A stretch of 6,421 bases of DNA from Burkholderiales bacterium (GTDB lineage: Bacteria; Pseudomonadota; Gammaproteobacteria; Burkholderiales; SG8-39). This document shows, piece after piece, positions 1 through 6,421 of the stretch. The position numbers were made by a program, and so were the translations under genes. Each line of letters starts with the position of its first letter. Position 1 is the stretch's first letter. The notes under the pieces are model-generated. The model saw nothing but the letters and a program-made list of their open reading frames with translations. It made no database searches and was not told where the DNA came from. The stretch is taken from contig JAQSVY010000208.1 of assembly GCA_029266935.1 (NCBI GenBank), positions 1 through 6,421 of the forward strand, written 5' to 3'.

Positions 1-681
1 GCCTGCATCCTCGAGCGGGACCCGGCCGCCCGGTCCTGGTGGGAGGTGCTCACCTGCTACCCGGGGCTGCATGCGATCTACATCCACCGGCTCGCGCGCT
101 GGTTCTGGCTGCACGGCATGCGCTGGTTCGGCCGCATGACCTCGCACGTCGGGCGCTGGCTCACCGGCATCGAGATCCACCCCGGCGCGAAGATCGGCTC
201 CTGCGTGTTCATCGATCACGGCATGGGCGTGGTGATCGGCGAAACCGCGGAAATCGGCGACGGGTGCACGATCTACCAGGGTGTAACCCTTGGCGGCACC
301 TCGCTTTACCGTGGCACGAAGCGCCATCCGACGCTTGGCGATGGTGTCGTGGTGGGCGCCGGCGCGAAGGTGCTCGGCGGCTTTGCCGTCGGCGCGGGCG
401 CCCGCATCGGCTCCAACGCCGTGGTCGTCAAGGAAGTCCCCGCGGGCGCCACCGTGGTCGGCATCCCCGGTCGCATCGTGGAGGGCAAGGACGCGGAGAA
501 GGACGCGCGCTTCGCTGCCTATGCCGTCGTCGCCGAGCAGGACGACCCATACGCCAAGGCCATCCAGAGCCTGGTGGCGCATTCCGACGAGCTCGAGCGC
601 ACGCTTGCGGCGCTCAACGAAAAGCTCGCCCGGCTGGAGCGCGAATCCCAGCAAAGGGACCCCCTCAGGGCAGTCAAGTAA
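1..681 (+). CDS. cysE: Serine O-acetyltransferase CysE, 5' end outside window
   Basis: It transfers acetyl from acetyl-CoA to L-serine, giving O-acetylserine, the cysteine precursor, in the cytoplasm. The frame is open from the first base, and the 226 visible residues start within the N-terminal helical domain ([18 protein letters not shown]). The left-handed beta-helix of hexapeptide repeats follows from about residue 55 to 150, with EIHPGAKIG (58-66), the catalytic-type His73 in [12 protein letters not shown], the GVTLGGT turn, a second conserved His109 in KRHP, and VVGIPGRIV near its end. A charged, probably helical tail (about residues 185-220) closes the protein. The family starts upstream, so the in-frame GTG at 46 is not the real start. 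The stop at 679-681 lies next to the iscR operator region. Cysteine made through this enzyme is the substrate of IscS, which explains the neighbourhood. Its promoter is not in view. Identification is firm. Confidence 0.96.
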   Translation, partial: ACILERDPAARSWWEVLTCYPGLHAIYIHRLARWFWLHGMRWFGRMTSHVGRWLTGIEIHPGAKIGSCVFIDHGMGVVIGETAEIGDGCTIYQGVTLGGTSLYRGTKRHPTLGDGVVVGAGAKVLGGFAVGAGARIGSNAVVVKEVPAGATVVGIPGRIVEGKDAEKDARFAAYAVVAEQDDPYAKAIQSLVAHSDELERTLAALNEKLARLERESQQRDPLRAVK

Positions 682-706
682 GAAGTTGACTGAATCAGTC
701 GGGTTT
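682..706 (+). promoter_or_regulatory. IscR type 1 operator, box 1 (over the -35)
   Basis: The core TTGACTGAATCAGTCGG (686-702) fits the E. coli type 1 IscR consensus YYGACTRWWWYAGTCRR at all 17 positions, and about 22 of 25 positions match over the full box as I recall it. The centre is a perfect inverted repeat, GACTGA-A-TCAGTC (688-700). It overlaps the -35 element, so a bound repressor would block RNA polymerase. In E. coli, type 1 sites need IscR carrying its [2Fe-2S] cluster. Confidence 0.85.
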
Positions 707-715
707 AGGTATACT
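686..715 (+). promoter_or_regulatory. Probable sigma70 promoter of the isc operon
   Basis: A -35 element TTGACT (686-691) and a -10 element TATACT (710-715) are separated by 18 bp, close to the TTGACA/TATAAT consensus. Transcription would start near 722, about 26 bp before the iscR ATG. It lies wholly between cysE and iscR, and both elements are covered by IscR-like operators, as expected for an autorepressed isc promoter. The start site is inferred, not measured. Confidence 0.8.
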
Positions 716-735
716 TGAGCACATTGATCGGGTAT
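711..735 (+). promoter_or_regulatory. Second, weaker IscR type 1-like operator (over the -10 and start site)
   Basis: The outer arms ATACTTGA (711-718) and TCGGGTAT (728-735) fit the type 1 IscR consensus, while the inner GACT and AGTC halves are degenerate. About 20 of 25 positions agree. Its centre (723) lies 29 bp from the centre of box 1 (694), close to three helical turns. It overlaps most of the -10 element and the expected start site. Tandem IscR sites are known at the E. coli iscR promoter, so a two-site arrangement is plausible. Support comes from pattern matching only. Confidence 0.6.
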
Positions 736-736
736 T

Positions 737-741
737 AGGGG
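737..741 (+). promoter_or_regulatory. Ribosome binding site of iscR
   Basis: AGGGG lies 6 bases before the ATG at 748, a good Shine-Dalgarno position, and fixes the iscR start together with the family-typical N-terminus [14 protein letters not shown]. Confidence 0.7.
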
Positions 742-747
742 CAACGG

Positions 748-1126
748 ATGAAACTTACGACCAAGGGCAGGTTTGCAGTGACAGCGATGGTGGATCTCGC
801 GCTGCGGCAGACCCGCGGCCCGGTTACGCTCGCGGCGATCAGCGAGCGGCAGCACATCTCGCTCTCCTACCTGGAGCAGCTGTTCGGCAAGCTGCGGCGC
901 GCGAGCCTGGTTTCCAGCGTGCGCGGCCCCGGCGGCGGCTACAACCTGGCGCGGCTGCCACGATGACAAGCGTTGCATGACGCACGACCTTTGGGCGACG
1001 CTGAACGAGAAGATGTACGACTACCTCTCGTCGGTGACGCTCGCGGACCTGGTGGCGCATACGACCGGAAAGCCCGTGGCCGTCATCAAGGACTTCCGTC
1101 CGGAGAAGGAAAAGGTAGCCGCATGA
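748..1126 (+). pseudogene. iscR: Rrf2-family regulator IscR, internal deletion with frameshift
   Basis: IscR is the [2Fe-2S] sensor and repressor of the isc operon. The first frame (748-966) gives 72 residues holding the complete winged-helix DNA-binding domain: [14 protein letters not shown], the recognition helix [10 protein letters not shown] with Glu43 (which sets site preference in E. coli), and wing [11 protein letters not shown]. It then stops at 964-966. The rest resumes in another frame from about 956 to the TGA at 1124-1126 ([13 protein letters not shown], then the dimerisation helix and a tail ending EKEKVAA). Compared with E. coli IscR (162 residues), about 25 to 30 residues are missing after NLAR, including the equivalent of cluster ligand Cys92. 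Equivalents of Cys98, Cys104 and His107 remain in the second frame. Retained codons look undamaged, so either a very recent lesion or an assembly error. As written, only a DNA-binding stub would be made. Confidence 0.88.
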
Positions 1127-1151
1127 GACCGCGGGAAAGGCAAGTCGCCTT

Positions 1152-2225
1152 ATGAAGCTGCCCATCTACCTCGACTACTCCGCGACCACGCCGGTCGACC
1201 CGCGCGTGGCGCAGAAGATGATCCCATACCTCACCGAGTTCTTCGGCAATCCGGCGAGCCGCTCGCATGCGTTCGGTTGGAAGGCGGAGGAAGCGATCGA
1301 GGAGGCGCGCGGCCACGTCGCGGCACTGATCAACGCCGACCCGAAGGAGATCGTCTGGACCTCGGGGGCGACGGAGGGCAACAACCTGGCCATCAAGGGC
1401 GCGGCGCACTTCTACAAGACCAAGGGCAAGCACCTCATCACGCAGAAGACCGAGCACAAGGCGGTGCTCGACACCTTCCGCGAGCTCGAGCGCCAGGGCT
1501 TCGAGGCCACGTATCTGGAGGTGGAAGAGAACGGCATCGTCGATCTGGAGAAATTCAGGGCCGCGATCCGGCCGGACACCATCCTCGCTTCCGTCATGAT
1601 GGTGAACAACGAGATCGGCGTCATCCAGCCGGTGTGGGAGATCGCCGAGATCTGCCGCGCCAAGGGCATCGTTTTCCACTGCGACGCGGTGCAGGGTGCC
1701 GGGCGAGTCGAGATCGACATGCAGAAGTTCAAGGCCGATCTGCTCACCATCACCGCGCACAAGATGTACGGGCCCAAGGGCATCGGCGCGCTCTATGTGC
1801 GACGCAAACCGCGCGTGCGCATCGAGGCGCAGATCCACGGCGGCGGCCACGAGCGGGGCTTCCGCTCCGGCACGCTCGCCACGCACCAGATCGTCGGCTT
1901 CGGCGAGGCGCTGAACGTCTCGTTCAACTTCGTCGAGGGCGAGTCTCTGATCATGGCGGTGAAGGACATCGCCGTGTCCTCGGGCTCGGCATGCACTTCT
2001 GCCTCGCTCGAGCCCTCGTACGTCCTGAGGGCGCTCGGTCGCTCGGACGAGCTCGCGCACAGCTCGATCCGCCTCACGCTCGGGCGGTTCACCACGCAGG
2101 AAGAGGTGGACTACGCGGCGGATCTCATCAAGCGCAAGGTGGCGAAGTTAAGGGAGCTTTCACCTCTGTGGGAGATGCATCAAGAGGGGATCGACTTGAA
2201 TTCCGTCCAATGGGCAGCACATTGA
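1152..2225 (+). CDS. iscS: Cysteine desulfurase IscS with an in-frame internal deletion
   Basis: IscS is the PLP-dependent enzyme that turns cysteine into alanine plus a persulfide and passes sulfur to IscU and other acceptors. The start [19 protein letters not shown] matches the family exactly and follows iscR by 25 bp. Visible are the TEHKAVLD histidine, the PLP lysine Lys204 in [23 protein letters not shown], the mobile loop [10 protein letters not shown] with the persulfide Cys281, and the conserved end [15 protein letters not shown]. The product is 357 residues against 404 in E. coli. Nearly all the shortfall is one gap after GFGEA (residue 253), where family members have about 45 more residues before [12 protein letters not shown]. 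That segment is helix and strand of the small C-terminal domain, so this form would probably not fold normally although the active-site residues are present. The reading frame survives the junction near 1911. The same kind of gap appears in three other places nearby, so an assembly fault is likely. Confidence 0.93.
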   Translation: MKLPIYLDYSATTPVDPRVAQKMIPYLTEFFGNPASRSHAFGWKAEEAIEEARGHVAALINADPKEIVWTSGATEGNNLAIKGAAHFYKTKGKHLITQKTEHKAVLDTFRELERQGFEATYLEVEENGIVDLEKFRAAIRPDTILASVMMVNNEIGVIQPVWEIAEICRAKGIVFHCDAVQGAGRVEIDMQKFKADLLTITAHKMYGPKGIGALYVRRKPRVRIEAQIHGGGHERGFRSGTLATHQIVGFGEALNVSFNFVEGESLIMAVKDIAVSSGSACTSASLEPSYVLRALGRSDELAHSSIRLTLGRFTTQEEVDYAADLIKRKVAKLRELSPLWEMHQEGIDLNSVQWAAH

Positions 2226-2235
2226 GGTAGCGCAT

Positions 2236-2658
2236 ATGGCATACAGCGACAAGGTTCTGGATCACTACGAAAACCCGCGCAACGTCGGCTCGTTCGAGAA
2301 GGGCGACGAGGCGATCGGCACCGGCATGGTCGGCGCGCCCGCCTGCGGCGATGTCATGAAGCTGCAGATCAAGGTCGGCCCCGACGGCCGCATCGAGGAC
2401 GCGCGCTTCAAGACCTACGGCTGCGGCTCGGCCATCGCCTCGAGTTCGCTCGTCACCGAGTGGGTGAAGGGCAAGACGCTCGACCAGGCGGTGACGATCA
2501 AGAACACGCAGATCGCGCAGGAGCTGTCGCTCCCGCCGGTGAAGTGCGCCTGGGCGTGCGCACCTCGGGCTGCTCCGGCATGGCCTACAAGCTCGAGTTC
2601 GCCGACGCTGTCAACCCGGACGACCTGCAGTTCGACTGCCACGGCGTCAAGGTGGTGA
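2236..2658 (+). CDS. iscU: Iron-sulfur scaffold IscU, 3' end lost; frame runs on into iscA out of frame
   Basis: IscU is the scaffold on which [2Fe-2S] clusters are built from IscS sulfur. The start lies 10 bp after iscS, with GAGG at 2224-2227 as ribosome site overlapping the iscS stop. Residues 1-103 are authentic: [20 protein letters not shown], cluster ligands Cys37 and Asp39 in GAPACGDV, Cys63 in [11 protein letters not shown], and the HscA-recognition motif LPPVK at 99-103 (2530-2544). Immediately after LPPVK the family continues with the His-Cys pair (Cys106 in E. coli) and a C-terminal helix. Here that is missing, and from about 2545 the frame reads iscA sequence out of frame as a meaningless tail to the stop at 2656-2658. 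The real protein would be about 128 residues. As written it lacks the third cysteine ligand, and the chance Cys104 in the tail should not be taken for it. Confidence 0.9.
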   Translation: MAYSDKVLDHYENPRNVGSFEKGDEAIGTGMVGAPACGDVMKLQIKVGPDGRIEDARFKTYGCGSAIASSSLVTEWVKGKTLDQAVTIKNTQIAQELSLPPVKCAWACAPRAAPAWPTSSSSPTLSTRTTCSSTATASRW

Positions 2659-2792
2659 TCGACCCTAAGAGCCTGCCGTACCTCGAGGGCACCGAGCTCG
2701 ACTACACGCGCGAGGGCCTGAACGAGGGGTTCAAGTTTCGCAACCCGAACGTCAAGGACCAGTGCGGTTGCGGCGAGAGCTTTAACGTCTAG
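2544..2792 (+). pseudogene. iscA: A-type Fe-S carrier IscA, 5' end lost
   Basis: IscA binds iron or clusters and delivers them to target proteins. Only the last 82 residues are present, beginning at [19 protein letters not shown], without the first 25 or so residues or any start codon of their own. All three conserved cysteines remain: one in TSGCSG and two in the C-terminal CGCGESF. The ending [15 protein letters not shown] matches the family closely. The fragment abuts iscU codon 103 with no intergenic space, and the frames differ, so the two cannot form a working fusion protein. The GTG at 2460 in this frame lies inside iscU and is not a credible iscA start. The end of iscU, the spacer and the start of iscA, probably around 150 to 200 bp, have been lost together. 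Confidence 0.88.
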
Positions 2793-2866
2793 ATTGCACG
2801 ACGCTCGCGCGACCAGCCGACTCACGGGATACGTGGGCGGGGGCGCGTGACGCGTCGCTGCAAGCG

Positions 2867-3186
2867 ATGCACAACCACTTCGAACTCTTCGGCCTCACGG
2901 CGTCGACGTCGCCTTCGAGACCAACACCGCCATGCCCGCCGAGTTTCTGATGCAGCAGATGGAGCTGCGCGAGGCCTTGGAAGAAGCGACGGGAAAGAAG
3001 AATGCCCAGTCGCTCGACAGGCTGCGCAGCGACCTTCGCCGGGAGGAAGCCGTTCTGGAGAAGCAGATCGCCGAAGCGATCGACGTCAGCAGGGACTACG
3101 CGGCCGCGGCCGGGTTGGTCAGGAAGCTCATGTTCCTCGACAGGCTGGACGAGGAGATCGACCTCGCGTACGAGGCCACCGACTAG
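2867..3186 (+). pseudogene. hscB: Co-chaperone HscB, J domain deleted and frame shifted
   Basis: HscB is the J-domain protein that brings IscU to HscA and stimulates its ATPase. The ATG at 2867 opens [10 protein letters not shown], the typical HscB beginning. After about 10 residues the sequence jumps, near 2896 and into another frame, to [17 protein letters not shown], continues through [11 protein letters not shown] (the IscU-binding helix; equivalents of E. coli Leu92, Met93 and Leu96 are kept), and ends in [22 protein letters not shown] with the stop at 3184-3186. By comparison with E. coli HscB about 65 residues are missing, which is nearly the whole J domain including the HPD motif needed to stimulate HscA. 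The 74 bp between iscA and this start show no feature I can name. The intact C-terminal domain without decay argues for an assembly error or a very recent deletion. Confidence 0.86.
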
Positions 3187-3188
3187 CC

Positions 3189-5051
3189 ATGGCGCTGCTG
3201 CAGATCGCCGAGCCGGGCCAGTCGCCGGCGCCTCACGAGCAGCGGCTCGCGGTCGGCATCGATCTCGGCACCACGAACTCGCTGGTGGCGACGGTGCGCA
3301 ACGGTTCGGCCACCGTGCTGCCCGATGCGCTTGGCCGGTCGCTGCTACCCTCGATCGTGCGCTACCTGCCGGGCGGCAAGGTCGAGATCGGCTACCCGGC
3401 GCAGGCGCGCCAGGCCGACGACCCGAAGAACACCATCGTTTCGGTGAAGCGCTTCATGGGCCGCGGCCTCAGGGACGTCGCCCACGTGGAGGCCGCGCCC
3501 TACGATTTCGTCGACGCCCCAGGCATGCTGCAGATCCGCACCGTCGCCGGCGTGAAGAGCCCGGTAGAGGTTTCCTCCGAAATCCTCAAAGTGCTGCGCG
3601 AGCGTGCGGAGCTGTCCCTGGGAGGGAGCCTCAGCGGCGCGGTGATCACCGTCCCGGCATATTTCGACGACGCGCAGCGCCAGGCGACCAAGGACGCGGC
3701 GCGGATCGCGGGCCTCAATGTCCTCAGGCTGCTGAACGAGCCGACGGCGGCGGCGATCGCCTACGGCCTCGACAATGCGGCCGAGGGAATCTACGCGGTC
3801 TACGACCTGGGCGGCGGCACCTTCGACCTCTCGATCCTGAGATTGTCGAAAGGGGTCTTTGAGGTCGTAGCCACAAGCGGCGATTCCATGCTTGGCGGCG
3901 ACGACTTCGACCAGCGCGTGTTCTGCTGGGCGGTGGAACAGTCGAAGCTCGCGCCGCTGTCGCCGCGCGACATGCGCTTGCTGCAGGTGAAATCCAGGGA
4001 AGCCAAGGAGCACCTCACCGCCCACGGCGAGGCGCCCATTACCGCGAAGCTGTCCACCGGCGAGTTCGTCGACGTCGCCATCGATACCGAGACCTTCTGC
4101 CGGATCACGCAGACGCTGGTGCACAAGACCCTCGGGCCGATGCGCAAGGCGCTGCGCGATGCCGGCCTCGCGCCCGACGGGGTGAAGGGCGTGGTGATGG
4201 TCGGTGGTGCGACGCGCATGCCGCAGATCCAGCGCGCCGTAGCGGAGTTCTTCCGGTGCGACCCGCTCAACAACCTCGACCCCGACAAGGTGGTGGCGCT
4301 CGGCGCGGCGATGCAGGCCAACGTGCTCGCCGGCAACAAGCCCCAGGGCGAGGACTGGCTGCTGCTCGACGTGATCCCGCTCTCGCTCGGCATCGAGACC
4401 ATGGGCGGCCTCACCGAGAAGATCATCCCGCGCAACAGCACCATCCCTGCCGCGCGCGCCCAGGAATTCACTACGTTCAAGGACGGCCAGACCGGGATGA
4501 GCTTCCACGTGGTGCAGGGCGAGCGCGAGCTCGTGTCCGACTGCCGCTCGCTCGCCCGCTTCGAGCTGAAGGGCATCCCGCCGATGGCCGCGGGTGCCGC
4601 GCGCGTTCGCGTCACCTTCCAGGTCGATGCCGACGGCCTGTTATCGGTCAGTTCCAAAGAGACGACCACCGGGGTCGAAGCGTCGGTGACCGTCAAGCCT
4701 TCGTACGGACTTGCCGACGCCGACATCGAGCGCATGCTGCGCGACTCCTTCCAGCACGCGAAAGAGGACGTGCATTCGCGCGCGCTCGCCGAGCAGCGCG
4801 TCGAGGGCCGCCGGCTGCTCGAGGCCACGCGGTCTGCGCTTCAAGCCGACAGTTCGCTGCTGTCACCTGAGGAGAGAGCGCTTATCGAGAGGTCCATTAC
4901 GGAATTGGAGGGCCTTCTTTCCGGCACGGACCACCGGGTGATCAAGCGCGCCGTGGACGCGCTCAACCGCGCCACCGAGGACTTCGCCGAGCGCCGCATG
5001 GACGAGGGCGTGCGCCGCGCGCTCGCCGGGCGCAAGATCGGCAGCCTCTAG
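3189..5051 (+). CDS. hscA: Hsp70-type chaperone HscA
   Basis: HscA is the specialised Hsp70 that binds the IscU LPPVK motif and, driven by ATP, promotes cluster transfer. The start at 3189 gives [20 protein letters not shown], the family's own beginning, 2 bp after the hscB stop. An earlier GTG at 2847 in the same frame merely runs through hscB and is rejected. The product has 620 residues against 616 in E. coli, so it is full length. Motifs in order: phosphate 1 GIDLGTTNS (23-31), [17 protein letters not shown] (about 155-171), [13 protein letters not shown], phosphate 2 YDLGGGTFD (about 205-213), adenosine motif MVGGATRMP (337-345), hydrophobic linker [11 protein letters not shown] (from about 391), the substrate-binding beta domain with [20 protein letters not shown], and a helical lid ending in [15 protein letters not shown]. 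Unlike the four genes before it, nothing is missing. Confidence 0.97.
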   Translation: MALLQIAEPGQSPAPHEQRLAVGIDLGTTNSLVATVRNGSATVLPDALGRSLLPSIVRYLPGGKVEIGYPAQARQADDPKNTIVSVKRFMGRGLRDVAHVEAAPYDFVDAPGMLQIRTVAGVKSPVEVSSEILKVLRERAELSLGGSLSGAVITVPAYFDDAQRQATKDAARIAGLNVLRLLNEPTAAAIAYGLDNAAEGIYAVYDLGGGTFDLSILRLSKGVFEVVATSGDSMLGGDDFDQRVFCWAVEQSKLAPLSPRDMRLLQVKSREAKEHLTAHGEAPITAKLSTGEFVDVAIDTETFCRITQTLVHKTLGPMRKALRDAGLAPDGVKGVVMVGGATRMPQIQRAVAEFFRCDPLNNLDPDKVVALGAAMQANVLAGNKPQGEDWLLLDVIPLSLGIETMGGLTEKIIPRNSTIPAARAQEFTTFKDGQTGMSFHVVQGERELVSDCRSLARFELKGIPPMAAGAARVRVTFQVDADGLLSVSSKETTTGVEASVTVKPSYGLADADIERMLRDSFQHAKEDVHSRALAEQRVEGRRLLEATRSALQADSSLLSPEERALIERSITELEGLLSGTDHRVIKRAVDALNRATEDFAERRMDEGVRRALAGRKIGSL

Positions 5052-5399
5052 GTGCCGAAGATCAAGGTACTGCCGGGGCACGTCCTGTGCCCCCAGGGCG
5101 CGGAGATCGAGGCGCGCAGCGGCATTTCCATTTGTGATGCGCTGCTCGAAAACCACATCGAGATCGAGCACGCCTGCGAGAAGCAGGCCGCCTGCACCAC
5201 CTGCCACGTCGTCGTGCGCAAGGGCTTCAGATCGCTCGAGCCCGCCGAGGAGAAGGAAGAAGATATGCTCGACAAGGCCTGGGGGCTGGAAGCGAACTCG
5301 CGCCTCTCCTGCCAGGCGAAGGTCGCGGACGAGGACCTCGCCATCGAGCTGCCGAAGTACACCATCAACTACGAGCGCGAGGGCGGGGCGAAGAAATGA
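5052..5399 (+). CDS. fdx: ISC-type [2Fe-2S] ferredoxin Fdx
   Basis: This ferredoxin supplies electrons for cluster assembly on IscU. It starts with GTG directly after the hscA stop with no gap. That start is supported because MPKIKVLPG and the distance to the first ligand match E. coli Fdx. The product has 115 residues. Cluster ligands are Cys42, Cys48 and Cys51 in CEKQAACTTC and Cys87 in SRLSCQAKV, the same numbering as in E. coli. The acidic stretch EEKEEDMLDKAWGLE and the ending DEDLAIELPKYTIN are family hallmarks. Cys13 and Cys28 are additional non-ligand cysteines. The zero-base junction with hscA and the 4 bp overlap with iscX suggest translational coupling. Confidence 0.96.
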   Translation: MPKIKVLPGHVLCPQGAEIEARSGISICDALLENHIEIEHACEKQAACTTCHVVVRKGFRSLEPAEEKEEDMLDKAWGLEANSRLSCQAKVADEDLAIELPKYTINYEREGGAKK

Positions 5400-5590
5400 A
5401 GTGGACCGACACGCGCGAGATCGCCATCGCGCTCGCGGAAGCGCATCCGGACCAGGACCCTGAGGCGATCAACTTCGTCGACCTCTACAAATGGGTCCTG
5501 GCCCTGCCGGGGTTCGACGATGACCCCAAGCGATGCGGCGAGAAGGTCCTCGAGGCGATCCAGATGACCTGGATCGACGAGGCGGAGTGA
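5396..5590 (+). CDS. iscX: Fe-S assembly protein IscX
   Basis: IscX is a small acidic protein that binds IscS and iron and modulates the rate of cluster assembly. The 64-residue product starts MKWTDTREIAIALAEAHPD and ends FDDDPKRCGEKVLEAI followed by MTWIDEAE, matching the compact winged-helix family in both length and ends. Its ATG overlaps the fdx stop (ATGA, 5396-5399), typical of coupled translation at the end of an isc operon. The purine-rich GAGGGCGGGG inside the end of fdx may serve as ribosome site. The conserved acidic patch EAINFVDLYKW and DDD is present. Confidence 0.95.
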   Translation: MKWTDTREIAIALAEAHPDQDPEAINFVDLYKWVLALPGFDDDPKRCGEKVLEAIQMTWIDEAE

Positions 5591-5594
5591 GCCG

Positions 5595-5873
5595 CTAGCA
5601 GCGCGTCTCGGTGCGCTCCCAGCTGCCGTTGTTGCAGCGATACTGCGCGCCCTCCTGGCAGGAGATCGCGCCCGAGCTGTAGCTTTGCGACGCCCAGGTG
5701 CAGGCGGGCGCGCTCGCGCCGGCGGCCGCGGGCGCGCCGCGTTCGACCGTGCGCTCGGAGATCGCCGGGGTGGTCACGACCGACGGGGATGGAGCCGGCC
5801 GCTCGATGATGCGCGTACACGCCGCGAGCAGGACGAAGGGCAGGGCGGCGATCAGTGCGAACTTGCGGTTCAT
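5595..5873 (-). CDS. Small predicted lipoprotein with a cysteine-rich C-terminal module
   Basis: I do not recognise a named gene. The 92-residue product begins MNRKFALIAALPFVLLAAC, a short signal peptide with lipobox LAAC whose lipidated cysteine would be Cys19, so an envelope lipoprotein is expected. A proline- and alanine-rich linker (about 26-57) leads to a C-terminal module with cysteines 58, 72, 80 and 92 (C-x13-C-x7-C-x11-C), plus QSYSSGAISC and YRCNNGSW. This resembles small cysteine-rich domains with a YS-GA...C...C-G-W pattern in proteobacterial envelope proteins of unknown function. Two disulfides would be natural in the periplasm. The start was chosen because a perfect AGGAGG lies 6 bases upstream; the longer frame to 5915 lacks that and would spoil the signal peptide. 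It runs convergent to iscX, and its stop is 4 bp from the iscX stop. No functional link to iron-sulfur assembly is shown. Confidence 0.85.
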   Translation of the reverse strand: MNRKFALIAALPFVLLAACTRIIERPAPSPSVVTTPAISERTVERGAPAAAGASAPACTWASQSYSSGAISCQEGAQYRCNNGSWERTETRC

Positions 5874-5879
5874 GCGGTG

Positions 5880-5885
5880 CCTCCT
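5880..5885 (-). promoter_or_regulatory. Ribosome binding site of the lipoprotein gene
   Basis: On the - strand this reads AGGAGG, a perfect Shine-Dalgarno sequence, 6 bases before the ATG at 5873-5871. It decides the start in favour of the lipoprotein form over the longer in-frame alternative. Confidence 0.8.
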
Positions 5886-5933
5886 GTGAGGGCTGCAGAA
5901 CCCTGACCGCTGCAAGTTCCGTTCCCCGCCTTG

Positions 5934-6421
<488 letters not shown>

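Noticed and set aside
748..1126. Programmed frameshifting in iscR
   Set aside because: About 25 to 30 family residues are absent at the same point, so a simple slip would not restore the protein, and I see no slippery heptamer with a following structure.
1086..2060. Long open frame on the - strand opposite iscS
   Set aside because: It is a low-complexity Arg/Asp/Leu-rich shadow caused by GC-rich third positions. iscS on the + strand carries clear family motifs.
1277..2230. A + strand frame overlapping iscS in another phase
   Set aside because: It is an Arg/Gly-rich shadow without domains. IscS is certain in the other frame.
2236..2792. A natural IscU-IscA fusion protein
   Set aside because: The two parts are in different frames and both lack conserved ends at the junction, so no fused product can be read.
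2847..3188. An N-terminal extension of HscA beginning at the GTG at 2847
   Set aside because: It translates the hscB region in the wrong frame. HscA family members begin with MALLQI, which sits at 3189.
3345..4828. Long - strand frames opposite hscA
   Set aside because: Composition is typical of GC shadow translation with no recognisable motif. HscA covers the entire stretch.
5685..5906. Short + strand frames opposite the lipoprotein gene
   Set aside because: They lack ribosome sites and motifs. The - strand frame has a perfect AGGAGG, a signal peptide and a lipobox.
5886..5912. AGGG/CCCT inverted repeat upstream of the lipoprotein gene as a terminator
   Set aside because: The stem is only 4 bp and no U-tract follows on either strand.

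Overview
The window reads as chromosomal DNA of a GC-rich proteobacterium, most likely a betaproteobacterium. Third codon positions are overwhelmingly G or C, and the gene order cysE-iscR-iscS-iscU-iscA-hscB-hscA-fdx-iscX is that of the housekeeping ISC iron-sulfur cluster assembly operon. This placement rests on remembered family sequences and gene order, not on a search.

Layout on the + strand: the end of cysE (serine acetyltransferase, 5' end outside the window); a short promoter region with a sigma70-type promoter overlapped by two tandem IscR-type operators; iscR (regulator); iscS (cysteine desulfurase); iscU (scaffold); iscA (A-type carrier); hscB (co-chaperone); hscA (Hsp70 chaperone); fdx ([2Fe-2S] ferredoxin); iscX. 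Two genes follow on the - strand: a small predicted lipoprotein whose stop lies 4 bp from the end of iscX, and the C-terminal part of a dipeptide/oligopeptide ABC transporter ATPase that runs off the right edge.

In an intact operon the parts work together as follows. CysE makes the cysteine precursor O-acetylserine. IscS takes sulfur from cysteine and passes it to IscU. HscB brings IscU to HscA, which grips the IscU LPPVK motif and drives cluster release. Fdx supplies electrons, IscA carries clusters, IscX tunes IscS, and holo-IscR represses the operon through boxes like those at 682-735.

The striking feature is that the promoter-proximal half of the operon carries four separate internal losses, in iscR (near 955), iscS (near 1911), across the iscU/iscA boundary (near 2544) and in hscB (near 2896). 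Each lacks roughly 75 to 200 bp compared with the families. The retained parts look perfectly conserved, with no stray stops or lost motifs, and cysE, hscA, fdx and iscX are intact. Clean gaps without other decay point to a sequence assembly or gap-closing error more than to a real pseudogenised operon, but the sequence alone cannot decide. I see no mobile element, CRISPR array, RNA gene or convincing novel system here. No gene-free stretch exceeds 300 bp.
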